DNA of 17,913 bases from JBCCRH01 sp039208045. GTDB lineage: Bacteria > Bacteroidota > Bacteroidia > Chitinophagales > Saprospiraceae. The DNA lies in assembly GCA_039208045.1 (NCBI GenBank), contig JBCCRH010000068.1, positions 1 to 17,913 on the forward strand, in the 5' to 3' direction. The position numbers and the translations under genes were made by a program. How positions within the stretch are numbered: the first letter of the stretch is position 1; the number at the start of each line of letters is the position of its first letter. The notes beneath the pieces are model-generated. The model was given only the letters and a program-made list of their open reading frames with translations. It did no database searches and had not been told where the DNA came from. Positions 1-8,667 of the stretch are shown here, one piece after another.

Positions 1-742
1 CCCCAGTATGGCCTGCCGCTTCTTCAGTAGTCGTAGAATGATCGATGATGATTACCTCACTGATTTTTCGTACACTAAGCGCAATTTGATCTAAGTCTGG
101 ATTATAATCCATACCGTTAATCATAAAGGACTCATAGAACGTCCAGTCAAAAATTTCGATAGCATCTAGATCCAATAGCTCAGGAGAGCTACTAATGGAG
201 CCGTAGTTCGGTGCGTTAGCATCCCGCTCTTGTATCACATGATCTGAAATATTCCATTCCCAGACGATGTCACCCGTTTGACCATCCAACTCTACCACTA
301 CATCTACCACCGTTGGAGAGCTTGGATTTCCAGAACCATAATTGTAGCCTATTGCCTCAAATTGTTCGATGGAAAAGTCCCTCCTGCCTAGCGAAAGATA
401 GTTTCCATTTTCTAGTGGAATCACCTCGTAGACCAATTCGAGATCAGGATCGCCGTGGTAAAGTCCTTTTACATAGAGGCCATTCCAATCGACTACCTCT
501 ATAGCGCCAAAGGTTATATAGAGTAGATCACCATTAGGCAACAACTTAGGATGCAAATCTGTAGTTGGTGTATCCCAGTAATTAACTACTTCGCCGCAGT
601 TATCAATTAAATAAGTACCAATATTATTTTCAATTAAGGTGTAGCTTTCTAGTGCTTCGCTGGTATTCAGCTGAATACCTGTTTGTGCTGAGGAGCGGAA
701 GCTACATAGGAATAAAACGAATAGAAGTAAATGTGAGCGCAT
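1..742 (-). CDS. Arylsulfotransferase-like secreted protein (ASST family), 3'-truncated by window edge
   Basis: The complement strand reads from an ATG at 742-740 without a stop to the edge, giving 247 codons of a longer gene. Residues 1-20 (MRSHLLLFVLFLCSFRSSAQ) form a type I signal peptide, so the protein is exported. Family marks that I recognise are HPKLLPNGDLL (about 64-74), a beta-propeller-like VVELDGQTGDIVWEWN (about 149-164) followed by SDH, then DWTFYESFMINGMDYN (199-214), SVRK and IIIDHSTTTEEAAGHTG at the edge. These match the arylsulfotransferase (ASST) family, which moves sulfuryl groups between phenolic compounds through a histidine intermediate. The usual 'HIN' histidine before the 'DYN' segment appears absent (see findings), so activity is uncertain. 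The gene is transcribed divergently from the SprB-like adhesin at 847. Complete family members in Bacteroidota often end in a T9SS tail, but that part lies outside the window. The family call is fairly firm; the substrate is unknown. Confidence 0.8.
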   Translation of the reverse strand, partial: MRSHLLLFVLFLCSFRSSAQTGIQLNTSEALESYTLIENNIGTYLIDNCGEVVNYWDTPTTDLHPKLLPNGDLLYITFGAIEVVDWNGLYVKGLYHGDPDLELVYEVIPLENGNYLSLGRRDFSIEQFEAIGYNYGSGNPSSPTVVDVVVELDGQTGDIVWEWNISDHVIQERDANAPNYGSISSSPELLDLDAIEIFDWTFYESFMINGMDYNPDLDQIALSVRKISEVIIIDHSTTTEEAAGHTG

Positions 743-777
743 AATTTGAGATTAAAAAGATATTAAATACAGTTCAG

Positions 778-837
778 AATAGGTAGGCAAACAAGAAATA
801 CACTTATCTTGGTAGTAACCGCTAGCCTTACCTAATT
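778..837. promoter_or_regulatory. Inverted repeat in the divergent promoter region of the ASST-like and adhesin genes
   Basis: The 104-base gap between the two divergent genes contains AATAGGTAGGC (778-788) and its imperfect reverse complement GCCTTACCTAATT (825-837). Placed between two diverging start codons, this could be an operator shared by both genes. No clear TAnnTTTG box was found here on either strand, so the promoters themselves are not placed. Confidence 0.25.
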
Positions 838-846
838 ATCAAATTT

Positions 847-2685
847 ATGAAAAAAAGCGCATTCACTCTCTTACTGTTCTTGCTTATTTGTCAGGCTTAT
901 AGCCAAAATTTCTCCGGTTGTGTAGAAATTGATTTCGAGAATATTCCCGGAGGCCCTTATCAAGAAGGCTCCATCATTGACAATCAGTATTTATCGGAGT
1001 TTGGTATTCAGTTTTCCTTAGAGGACGGTACGTCCCCTCGTTTGGCAGAAGTGGGAGGAATAGCCACTGCCTTTGGTAGTGTTTGGGGAAATGATTCGCC
1101 CGCGCCAGGAGAAGACATTGGCGAGTTCTTCCTAACCGATGATGGTTCTTTATTTGGTCTGAATATGATTCCTGTTATTGTCTCTTTCGAAGAGCCTATT
1201 GATAGTTTCTCGGCTTGTGTGTTAGACATTGATTTTGGAGAGACCTTTTTGATTGAGGCCTTCGATCAGAATGGCAATAGAATAATTGCTGATACGATTA
1301 GAGATGGTGATCCCGATACCGGGGATGGGTTGGCTACTTGCTGGGGCTTTAATTTTGATGGGTGTGAAGGCAGCGTATACTCGGTTCGTTTTGAAGGTTT
1401 TAGAGATACGGAAGGCGCTTTTGGCTTGGGGCTGGATAACTTTAGCTTCTGCTTTTCAGGCACTGATATTGCGAGCAATATCTCGATTGATACCGATACG
1501 CCAGGCTGTAATGAAGAAACAGGAGCCATCCGGATAACCAATAGTAGTAATCAACCTTTGCAATATTCAATTGATGGATTCAACTTTCAGGAAAGCCCTG
1601 TCTTTGAAGATTTGCCATTGGGCAATTACGTTGTTTTTATTCGAGATACGATGGGCTGCGAGGCTACGTTTATCAATATTGCTATTGATGGTTTGGTTCC
1701 GCTGGTAATTGATGAAATAGCGGGAATAGCAACTTCTTGTGGCGAAGATAATGGCTCCATCAGCATACTTACGACGCCTTCTCAAGGGGTGCAGTATGCA
1801 CTAGATCCAGCCAATTTTCAGCAAACGAATGTCTTTGATAGCCTTCCTTCTGGCGAGTACCCTATCTTTATTTTGGATAATAATAATTGCTTGTACACGG
1901 AAGTCGTACAGATCGATACTAGCACTGCCCCAGTATTTAATACCATTACTCCAATCATAGATAATTGTAATGATGGAGGGGGACAGATTCTTGTGAGTGG
2001 TAGTGGCGGCACGGGGGAGCTCACCTACTTCTTGAATGAGCAAATCAGCTCTACTACCGGCATTTTTGATTCCGTCAGGGTTGGGGAGTACACCATTTTG
2101 ATGACCGACGAAGCAGGCTGTACCCTCAGTACCACTACTACAGTGGAAGGAGGCCCCCTCTTGCTCATTGATGAAGTGCTTACTCAGAACCCTACCTGCG
2201 AGAGCACTAGCGGTGCTATACAGCTTTCCGCATCGGGGGGTACCGGTCAGCTCGTTTACCGTCTTGATGGTAATGCCCCTAGTTTGGATGGCACCTACAA
2301 TGGCTTAATAGCCGGTACCTACACGCTAAATGTTACCGACAATGCCGGATGCGTCACTACCACCTCGGCAGCATTAGAGGTACCTGTTTGCCCTATTTTT
2401 GTACCTAATGCTTTTTCTCCAAATGGCGATGGGTTTAATGACGAGTTCATCTTATTCACCAATCCTAACTACGATGTAACGGTGCTCCGATGCGATATTT
2501 TTGATCGCTGGGGCGAGTTGGTGTGGCGTTCCGAAAATTTCACTTTACATACTTTTAGTGAGTGGTGGGATGGCAACTTTAGGTCGCAGCCTGCGATACA
2601 GGGTGTGTACGTATACGTGGCACACATACAGTATAATAATGGCCAAGAGGAAATGCTTGCAGGCGACGTAACCTTAGTTAGGTAA
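847..2685 (+). CDS. Secreted SprB-like repeat protein with T9SS type B sorting domain
   Basis: This 612-residue protein is probably a surface or secreted adhesin. Residues 1-20 (MKKSAFTLLLFLLICQAYSQ) are a signal peptide. Residues 21-206 form a beta-rich, Gly/Asp-rich domain ending in LGLDNFSFCF, which resembles lectin-like jelly-roll domains; I cannot name it with certainty. Residues 210-512 contain four SprB-type repeats (about 210-283, 286-358, 362-435, 437-512), each with a Cys near its start, a 'GxY/GTYT' turn and a late 'DxxGC' or 'DNNNC'. Residues 517-612 start with FVPNAFSPNGDGFNDEF and continue with IFDRWGELVW and GVYVYVAHI, the classical type B (CHU_C, gliding-associated) T9SS C-terminal domain. 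Such proteins cross the outer membrane through T9SS, and type B cargo often depends on a PorP/SprF-like partner; none lies in the window. The start is the only one that gives a signal peptide. Confidence 0.9.
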   Translation: MKKSAFTLLLFLLICQAYSQNFSGCVEIDFENIPGGPYQEGSIIDNQYLSEFGIQFSLEDGTSPRLAEVGGIATAFGSVWGNDSPAPGEDIGEFFLTDDGSLFGLNMIPVIVSFEEPIDSFSACVLDIDFGETFLIEAFDQNGNRIIADTIRDGDPDTGDGLATCWGFNFDGCEGSVYSVRFEGFRDTEGAFGLGLDNFSFCFSGTDIASNISIDTDTPGCNEETGAIRITNSSNQPLQYSIDGFNFQESPVFEDLPLGNYVVFIRDTMGCEATFINIAIDGLVPLVIDEIAGIATSCGEDNGSISILTTPSQGVQYALDPANFQQTNVFDSLPSGEYPIFILDNNNCLYTEVVQIDTSTAPVFNTITPIIDNCNDGGGQILVSGSGGTGELTYFLNEQISSTTGIFDSVRVGEYTILMTDEAGCTLSTTTTVEGGPLLLIDEVLTQNPTCESTSGAIQLSASGGTGQLVYRLDGNAPSLDGTYNGLIAGTYTLNVTDNAGCVTTTSAALEVPVCPIFVPNAFSPNGDGFNDEFILFTNPNYDVTVLRCDIFDRWGELVWRSENFTLHTFSEWWDGNFRSQPAIQGVYVYVAHIQYNNGQEEMLAGDVTLVR

Positions 2686-2755
2686 TGTACTTACAGAAGC
2701 CTTGCAAACCGTTATGACAACTTCCTTGTTGTAAAAGAAAACACTGTCTTCAAAT

Positions 2756-3298
2756 ATGTTCAAAGCGAAACTGATAGAAAATAATACGTATTACAAGTCC
2801 AAGCGGCTGCTACTAATTTTGGCAATCGCTGCACCTCTCATTATTGGTCTGTCTGCAAATATTATTGAATTATCCGCAGTTATTGTCGCTGCGGTAGCAT
2901 TGTTCGGCATTGTAATGATCATCCAACAGTATCGACTGCAAAAGAAAGTACAACAATTAACCAGTCAACAGACCATCGAAATTAGCGAAGACCGAATACA
3001 AATAAAAGACAACAATAGCGCCTTACAGCAAGATATAGACCTGCAAACTATTAAGCGTATCGTCGTAAAGAACAATTATCATATACCAGAGGAAACGCTG
3101 AAAGACCTGTCTAAGCAGCTAAGAGGTGATTACACCAAAAACTATCTGATTGTGGAGCACGCTACTGGTGAGCAAAAGTTTGAGTTCGAAATCGATTCCT
3201 ATTATATGCTTACGCAGCTACATAAGCTTATCCAATCTTGGGATAGTAGAGGCATCCCCATCACTAGTCTGCAAGAAGTGCAGACCTCTTCCGTTTAA
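2756..3298 (+). CDS. Small two-helix membrane protein of unknown function
   Basis: The 180-residue product has two hydrophobic helices (about 17-33 and 38-57) followed by a soluble region of about 120 residues rich in beta-strand patterns: QTIEISEDRIQIKD, TIKRIVVKNNY and YLIVEHATGEQKFEFEID. The last part, around 147-162, looks like an amphipathic helix. Two helices followed by a small beta domain ending in a helix resembles membrane-anchored PH-like (bPH/YcxB type) proteins, but this is a similarity of layout, not a recognised family match. It begins 70 bases after the adhesin stop, in the same direction. That gap holds only a short ACAAC/GTTGT hairpin (2717-2732), so cotranscription is possible but unproven. 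Confidence 0.65.
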   Translation: MFKAKLIENNTYYKSKRLLLILAIAAPLIIGLSANIIELSAVIVAAVALFGIVMIIQQYRLQKKVQQLTSQQTIEISEDRIQIKDNNSALQQDIDLQTIKRIVVKNNYHIPEETLKDLSKQLRGDYTKNYLIVEHATGEQKFEFEIDSYYMLTQLHKLIQSWDSRGIPITSLQEVQTSSV

Positions 3299-3379
3299 AA
3301 GCACGTATACTTATACCAAAAAAAGGCCCATCCGTACCAGTTATCGAAAAGCCGTCCTGACCGTGTAGCCAACGCTATA

Positions 3380-3571
3380 GTTTTGTTGATATTATCAGAC
3401 TTGTTTCGCCAGCCACTGAATGGCTGCAAGCGGCAAAATTTCATCCTGTACTGCGTTAAAAAGCCTCGCCGATGCTAAGGCATCGCCTGCATTTTTTGCC
3501 TTGCCCAGAATAAAATTTGCTGCGCTTTCGCTCATTCGCGGCTAGCGGAACAAGTCTAATCAACAGAAAAC
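3380..3571. repeat. Very long imperfect palindrome (core 3397-3557), possible MITE-like or hairpin element
   Basis: The left arm starts AGACTTGTTTCGC at 3397 and the right arm ends GCGGAACAAGTCT at 3557. Reading inward, the arms keep pairing with few gaps: CGGCAAAATTTCATCCTG against CAGAATAAAATTTGCTGCG, then AAAAAGCCTCGCCGATGC against GCATCGCCTGCATTTTTT. They meet at a TAAG loop (3476-3479). Pairing weakly extends outward through GTTTTG...TTGAT (3380-3390) and AATCAACAGAAAAC (3558-3571). No reading frame in it looks like a gene. It fills most of the 282-base gap between two genes of the same direction and ends ten bases before the lipoprotein start. A hairpin of this size is far larger than an ordinary terminator. 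Confidence 0.85.
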
Positions 3572-3580
3572 TACACAGTC

Positions 3581-5509
3581 ATGAATTGCAACAGATTTAC
3601 ACTGCTACTACTGCTTGGAACAGTATTGTACAGCTGCAAAAAAGACCTCCCCTCTGAGCCTGTTATTGATAACTCCAAGTCCGATCAATTTGCTAAAGTC
3701 ATTACCGACCCTGCTCAGCTAAGTAACCGACTAGCGCTTGAAAATCGGGTGATCGTTTGGGAAGATGCCGCCGATGAAAAAAATCTAACCCCCTCCAACG
3801 ACATCATTTGGACCTATGTCGCAGATGTCAATCCATTCAGCTATCAAGGCAAAGCCCTTAGTGCTACGCACGTTGAGTTAGTACAAGATTATGCCATTGT
3901 GAGCTATCATGTGCGAGGTAACGAACACCTGGGGGGCCTTGAAGTAATCAACATCGCAGATAGCGAAGACCCCTATGTCACTAGTCAAGCTTTTTTCCAA
4001 AATGCCGACATCAATGCGATTGCTATTGATCCACTTTCCACCTCCAATACGATCCGAGTTTGGGCCTCTTTATCAGATAAAAATAAAGGGGCATTATTGG
4101 TAGAAATATTAGTCGTCAATGGCGTTGTAGAGAGCACTTACCGCTACATTAATCTTTCTAATTTCCTGGAAGCCGGTATTTCTGCTTCCGCAAATGGGGT
4201 AACTCAAGTGGATGAGTACGTGTATGTAAGCGCTGGCAAAACCTATGGCGGCATATTTTGCTTTAACGCAAATACCTTGCAATACCTTGGCCACACTGCC
4301 TTCAGCAATGCTAAGTATGTGGCGGCCAATGGTGATATGGAAGCTATCTCTGATGTAGTTAGCTTACAGACGGGTGATAATGCCAGCCTGAGGGTGACTA
4401 AGCTTGGTCAAACTGATTTCTCTAGCACCTTTCCTCTAGCACCCATTGCCCACCAAAACACCGATGCTCCTTATCGAGGTAAAAATAGCCTGCAGTTTCA
4501 GCCCGACAACCCCAATTTAGCATACATTGCTATGGCCAGCAATGGCTTGCATATTTATGATATTCAGTCGGGTAGTTTGGCCTACAGCACGCCTCCCGAT
4601 TTTTTAAATAAAGGTAATACCAATGGCCTCAGCTTTCAGGATGATCTATTTTATGTGGCTAATGGGGCAGATGGCTTGGCGGTATTCCGCACCTCAGAAA
4701 ATGTGGGAGAAGCACCTACTCTAGTTTTTGTATGGGATTTGGGAGAAAAGGACGCTTCCGCCAACTTTGTAGAGGCTCAGGGCGAGTGGATATTCGTAGC
4801 CAAAGGCCAGGGTGGTGTAAAAATACTGCGCCAGCCCACTCCCGGTAGTACCCAAGTACTCACTACATTTGATAATCAAGGCGTACCCGATAATCTAGCT
4901 TCCGATCAAGTGGTATGTGCAACTTTGCTGCCGCAAATTTTCAGCACAGCTCTTCCCGAAGGACAAAATGCCCTACAAGCACATCCCGAATATTTTGAAA
5001 ACACTGTCCTCCGAGAGCTTTACATCCAAGAAGAAGCAGAAGTACTACTCACCTTTTTGCACGAAGGTGCGGGCTACCGCAATACACTGGGCTACTACTA
5101 TTATGATGCAGATGCTCCACCAAGTAGTGTTGAAGAATTAGGTAAAATTGTCATCTTCCCCAATGCGTCTGCCAGCGGCTCAGGTGGCAATCTAAACCCG
5201 GGTAATACCATGCAGCTTTTAGGTTCTTTTGACGCCAATACCGTGATCGGTTTTTTCCTAATCGCCAATGGTTGGCAAGGCGGTAGCATCACGAATGGCA
5301 ATGACATCCAGTACACTATCCCTACCTTTAATCAGCATGAAGATACCCAAACCATCATCTTCCATGATGCTACTTGCAACGCCACCGTAGTTTGTTTTGA
5401 AGACATCAATGTAACCAATGGCGGGGACAGAGATTACAATGATGCCATTTTCCAAATTCGTACAGAGCCTTCTAGTGCGCTGGTGGTGGGGGATTATTTG
5501 GGGTTGTGA
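3581..5509 (+). CDS. Lipoprotein with LVIVD/beta-propeller-like repeats and C-terminal DUF4114-like domain
   Basis: This is a 642-residue surface or periplasmic lipoprotein. MNCNRFTLLLLLGTVLYSC ends in a lipobox with Cys19 as the lipidated residue. The following KKDLPSE has charged residues like, but not equal to, the Bacteroidota surface-export signal. Residues about 90-420 contain repeated units such as THVELVQDYAIVSYHV...GGLEVINIAD, QVDEYVYVSAGKTYGGIFCFN, AYIAMASNGLHIYDIQ, DDLFYVANGADGLAVFR and WIFVAKGQGGVKIL, the pattern of LVIVD-type beta-propeller blades. Residues about 480-628 start with VLLTFLHEGAGYRNTLGYYYYD and end with CFEDINVTNGGDRDYNDAIFQI, typical of DUF4114; the GDRDYND stretch is acidic and may bind calcium. 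It probably binds a ligand or scaffold on the cell surface, and no enzyme motif is visible. It stands alone behind the long palindrome and converges with the 942-residue gene. Confidence 0.85.
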   Translation: MNCNRFTLLLLLGTVLYSCKKDLPSEPVIDNSKSDQFAKVITDPAQLSNRLALENRVIVWEDAADEKNLTPSNDIIWTYVADVNPFSYQGKALSATHVELVQDYAIVSYHVRGNEHLGGLEVINIADSEDPYVTSQAFFQNADINAIAIDPLSTSNTIRVWASLSDKNKGALLVEILVVNGVVESTYRYINLSNFLEAGISASANGVTQVDEYVYVSAGKTYGGIFCFNANTLQYLGHTAFSNAKYVAANGDMEAISDVVSLQTGDNASLRVTKLGQTDFSSTFPLAPIAHQNTDAPYRGKNSLQFQPDNPNLAYIAMASNGLHIYDIQSGSLAYSTPPDFLNKGNTNGLSFQDDLFYVANGADGLAVFRTSENVGEAPTLVFVWDLGEKDASANFVEAQGEWIFVAKGQGGVKILRQPTPGSTQVLTTFDNQGVPDNLASDQVVCATLLPQIFSTALPEGQNALQAHPEYFENTVLRELYIQEEAEVLLTFLHEGAGYRNTLGYYYYDADAPPSSVEELGKIVIFPNASASGSGGNLNPGNTMQLLGSFDANTVIGFFLIANGWQGGSITNGNDIQYTIPTFNQHEDTQTIIFHDATCNATVVCFEDINVTNGGDRDYNDAIFQIRTEPSSALVVGDYLGL

Positions 5510-5523
5510 GAATTAGTGCCGAG

Positions 5524-5551
5524 TAGAGGCTATTACAACTAGTGGCCTCTA
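5524..5551. terminator. Hairpin between convergent genes, possible bidirectional terminator
   Basis: TAGAGGC (5524-5530) pairs perfectly with GCCTCTA (5545-5551) around a 14-base loop. It lies in the 58-base gap between the stop codons of two converging genes, where a shared terminator is expected. There is no T-run on either side, so intrinsic termination would be weak. Confidence 0.4.
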
Positions 5552-5567
5552 TCTCTGGTCTAAGCTA

Positions 5568-8396
5568 TCAGGCTAAGTAAGCTCTTATTTCTGCTTCAGT
5601 AGTTAATTCTTTGCAGCTTCTCTTTAGCTTTCTTACTTTTCGTAAGAGGCCCTCTGAAAGATGCTTATCGTCTTTTTCGACTAGGGCATAGATGGGTACG
5701 GGGATATCCTCCCGATCCTCATTATCCCTTGTTAGAATAAGAATATTAGTGTTTTTTTCATGGTAGGGATCGATCAGCATGATATTGATATTTGATAAGT
5801 CACTTTGGTCTCCTTTTGCATATAGTTCGAAGCGTTCCCCAAAATCGCTCTTCAAAGCGACCATTTTTTCCAACCAGTATTCATTGACGGGTCGCACCGT
5901 TTGGTATCGACATACTTTCGTTCCATCATTTTTGTTGAGTACTGAGCGGATGGTTGTATCTAGCTTATCAATCAAATCCTCATTGATATTACTAACAGCC
6001 TTGGATACCTCACCGATAATATGCAGTTCATGTTCTGCTTTTTTATACTCTTCAAAGATCTCATCTATAAAATCTGGATTGTACTTTCCACGAAAAGGAA
6101 TCTGGAACACTTTAGCAGTCTTACTTGCTTTAAAACTACTTTTATTTCTACTCTCTACAGAGGTTTTTAAGAGTGCCTGTTTAATTACTTCTGCCAGTTG
6201 TAAATCTTTTTTAATACCCACTAGAGCACCATTTTCTAACTCATAAGCTAGACGCTCCCAATTTGAAAAACCATGTCGAAAAGCCTCTCCAAGGTATCTT
6301 TTTATCTCCCAAACAGGGTCTTCAATACGAGCAGCAAAACAAGCTGTATAGAAGTAGATCTTCCCATAGTCGTGTTTCTTTTTTAGTCTGGTCTGTGCAT
6401 TGATAGGTCGCTCAGGTAGCCGGATATAGCTATCGTTAGGGCCAATAAGAAAGTTGGAAGTCCCATTGAGCTTATGCTCTAAAAGATCGATTAGACCCTG
6501 GTCAATTTTTTTCAACTCAGGTTCTTGCCCATGCAGGTCATCTACGGGAAACAAAACTTCTCTATTACCCACTACAGTATTTACAAACTCGTTTACCTCT
6601 AGCGTAATTCCATAAATAGCATCAGTATACTCAGAGAACGTATCGATAAAGTAAATGGCAAATTTATACTTATCATCTGCTTTTACACTCATGTACAAAA
6701 ATCGATCTGTCTTGAATACCTTTCCCTTGAGTGTCCTGTTGCCCTTACTAGAAAGCAGTACACTACCATCTTCCATGATTTCAAGTACATCCTTACTGAT
6801 TTGTTTTAAATAGGGAGCAGCATCTTCTACATCCATGGGATTAAGCCGATAGGCTACATAGGTGCCTGTTATAAAGGCTGGCACAGGCTCTCGACCACTT
6901 AGGTCGGTCTCCCTAGGCATCCAATTCGATAGATTGGGAAAAGAACTATACTGAAAACTCTCAAAAAAATCATCAATCTGAAACTGCTCACACAATTGTT
7001 GATAATCAATGCTGCCCTTGGCATGATTTTTTGGGTTGAGTTCTTCATAAGCATATTTAGATGACTGAGGAATGAAAATTTCTCGCCCTGCGCGTAAGCG
7101 CTTACTACCATCCCAACCAAAGTAAATTCCATAGTAGATAGTAGGATTCTTTTTATTCAAGTTATTTAGAAACACCTGATAAGAGTCCTTTTCCTCTCCT
7201 TCAATCTCAATACGAAAATGATTCGTTTGTGGATCTTTAACTATCATCCCCTTATAAGTGTAAACCCCCAACTTTCCAGGTTCGTGCGTATTCTGCCCTA
7301 CCGCAACCTTTCCTAAAACCTTGCCGGATTTATCTATTTTATAGATGCACTCTCGAAGCAAGTTTCCAGGCATATTCAGAAAAAAGCATTTATACACCCC
7401 TGCAAAGTCCTTAACTTCTGATCGCACTAAGTCTTCGAGTTTATTTATACCAAGTACCTCCTTCACAGGCGCCATCTCCTTTTTACCTTTAAAAAGTAAG
7501 AAAATAGGTTCCGGTACAGGAAGTTCAAAAAAGGTATGATCTTCCAATGCTTGTTCAGTATCAACCTTTTCTAAAAAAAGCTGCCCGCTAACCGAACCGT
7601 CACCAGATTTGTCCACCGCACTATAAGTACCGGTAATAAAAGGCGACTCAACTATCCTCCGATTAGGAGTATGTAATACCCAAAAAGCTCTTGACTTTTT
7701 ATCGCCAGCGCGCAAATCAAAATAAGTAAAGCTCCCCAGCTCTTCTGGAGTGCCAGAAAAGAATATCTGATTACCTTCTGCTGGATGCTCCCCTGTTTTT
7801 ATTTGTATGCTAAGCGCTGCATTGAAAACATCAGGCTCATCAAGCTCCCTGGATAAAATGAGGGCACCTTTTGAAATATGATCAAAATCGCTGATGTAGC
7901 ATCGGTAATAGAAATGGGTAAGCTGAAATACTTCTAATTTCTTGAATTCTTTCTTTTGAAGCTCAAATTCACCTTCAAGAATTTCTTCATTTTTATCACT
8001 CTTAAGGTCTAGTCGAATACGGTCTAAGAAGCGACTCACATCCTCAAATGTAAACTCTACGTCAAAAAATAAGAAAAAATATTCCAAATATTTGTCCGGT
8101 AAATCTATAATTGACGGTGAGTTACTCTTGTATTCCTTCCATAGCAACAAATATAGTTTCCTGTGGTTAGTCCCTATTTTTAAGTTTTTATTTTTTTTCC
8201 CAACTTCATCTAATAAAAACTGACCAAGTGTAAACTTCTTAGAGCGCTTACTTTTTTTCGTTGTACGAAAATGCTCTGTAGTTAATTGTGGTAAATGCTC
8301 AGGTACGTCATTTTTTGGGTACTCTGTATTGAAGGCTTCGATAATTTTTGTAATGATGTATCGCTGAAGCGGGCGATGCAGAATCAATTTGGACAT
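5568..8396 (-). CDS. Large protein of unknown function with three internal beta-rich modules
   Basis: I do not recognise this 942-residue protein. It has no signal peptide and no membrane helix, so it is probably cytoplasmic. Residues 1-165 look helical and basic (KKSKRSKKF at about 47-55). Three beta-rich modules follow, at about 162-278, 331-443 and 509-618. Each has a 'GxY' start or end (FITGTYSA, FAGVYKCF, FITGTYVAY). In copies two and three a 'G-K/S-V-L' middle strand pair is followed by 'Y.G' and a closing 'GREIFIP' or 'NREVLFP'. This resembles calycin/lipocalin-like barrels, but that is an inference. Residues about 670-765 are helical. Residues about 775-925 alternate strand and helix (ELHIIGEV, FELYAKGDQ, INIMLIDP, NILILTRD), like a PLD-type or Rossmann-type fold; no HxK catalytic motif is present. 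Base composition is visibly more AT-rich than the T9SS genes on both sides, suggesting separate acquisition. Upstream lies a 472-base dyad-rich spacer shared with a divergent small membrane protein. Confidence 0.85.
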   Translation of the reverse strand: MSKLILHRPLQRYIITKIIEAFNTEYPKNDVPEHLPQLTTEHFRTTKKSKRSKKFTLGQFLLDEVGKKNKNLKIGTNHRKLYLLLWKEYKSNSPSIIDLPDKYLEYFFLFFDVEFTFEDVSRFLDRIRLDLKSDKNEEILEGEFELQKKEFKKLEVFQLTHFYYRCYISDFDHISKGALILSRELDEPDVFNAALSIQIKTGEHPAEGNQIFFSGTPEELGSFTYFDLRAGDKKSRAFWVLHTPNRRIVESPFITGTYSAVDKSGDGSVSGQLFLEKVDTEQALEDHTFFELPVPEPIFLLFKGKKEMAPVKEVLGINKLEDLVRSEVKDFAGVYKCFFLNMPGNLLRECIYKIDKSGKVLGKVAVGQNTHEPGKLGVYTYKGMIVKDPQTNHFRIEIEGEEKDSYQVFLNNLNKKNPTIYYGIYFGWDGSKRLRAGREIFIPQSSKYAYEELNPKNHAKGSIDYQQLCEQFQIDDFFESFQYSSFPNLSNWMPRETDLSGREPVPAFITGTYVAYRLNPMDVEDAAPYLKQISKDVLEIMEDGSVLLSSKGNRTLKGKVFKTDRFLYMSVKADDKYKFAIYFIDTFSEYTDAIYGITLEVNEFVNTVVGNREVLFPVDDLHGQEPELKKIDQGLIDLLEHKLNGTSNFLIGPNDSYIRLPERPINAQTRLKKKHDYGKIYFYTACFAARIEDPVWEIKRYLGEAFRHGFSNWERLAYELENGALVGIKKDLQLAEVIKQALLKTSVESRNKSSFKASKTAKVFQIPFRGKYNPDFIDEIFEEYKKAEHELHIIGEVSKAVSNINEDLIDKLDTTIRSVLNKNDGTKVCRYQTVRPVNEYWLEKMVALKSDFGERFELYAKGDQSDLSNINIMLIDPYHEKNTNILILTRDNEDREDIPVPIYALVEKDDKHLSEGLLRKVRKLKRSCKELTTEAEIRAYLA

Positions 8397-8667
8397 TCGA
8401 AATCTTTTTTCTCAAAAAAAACTCATTTAGAAAATAAAAATTAGCCCATCAGATAAAGTATAAAATCACGCGCTTGATATAAAGACTGGCTTACCTTTCT
8501 CTAAAATATATCATTTGATAATAGTAGGATTTACACCTATATTGCAAATATCACGAGTAAGCAAGCACCTAAATTTTTTCCGAACTAAATGAAATTACGT
8601 GGTACATAGACCGAATTTTTCATGGGTTCTAGCTATTAATATTTGGCCGTGAAGACTCGAAGCTTAC

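Noticed and set aside
313..504. 63-codon plus-strand frame in the first 742 bases
   Set aside because: The opposite strand carries the arylsulfotransferase-like gene through this region; the plus frame has no recognisable feature.
1266..1541. Overlapping open frames on both strands within the adhesin gene
   Set aside because: All are short, overlap a gene with a clear signal peptide, repeats and sorting domain, and show no protein-like features.
3397..3557. Retron or CRISPR interpretation of the long palindrome
   Set aside because: No reverse transcriptase or cas gene is nearby, and there is only one palindromic unit, with no spacer-repeat series.
5779..6246. 155-codon open frame on the plus strand inside the 942-residue gene
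   Set aside because: It lies wholly antisense to a much longer gene, and its product is a Ser/Leu/Phe-rich string without domain pattern, typical of an antisense shadow.
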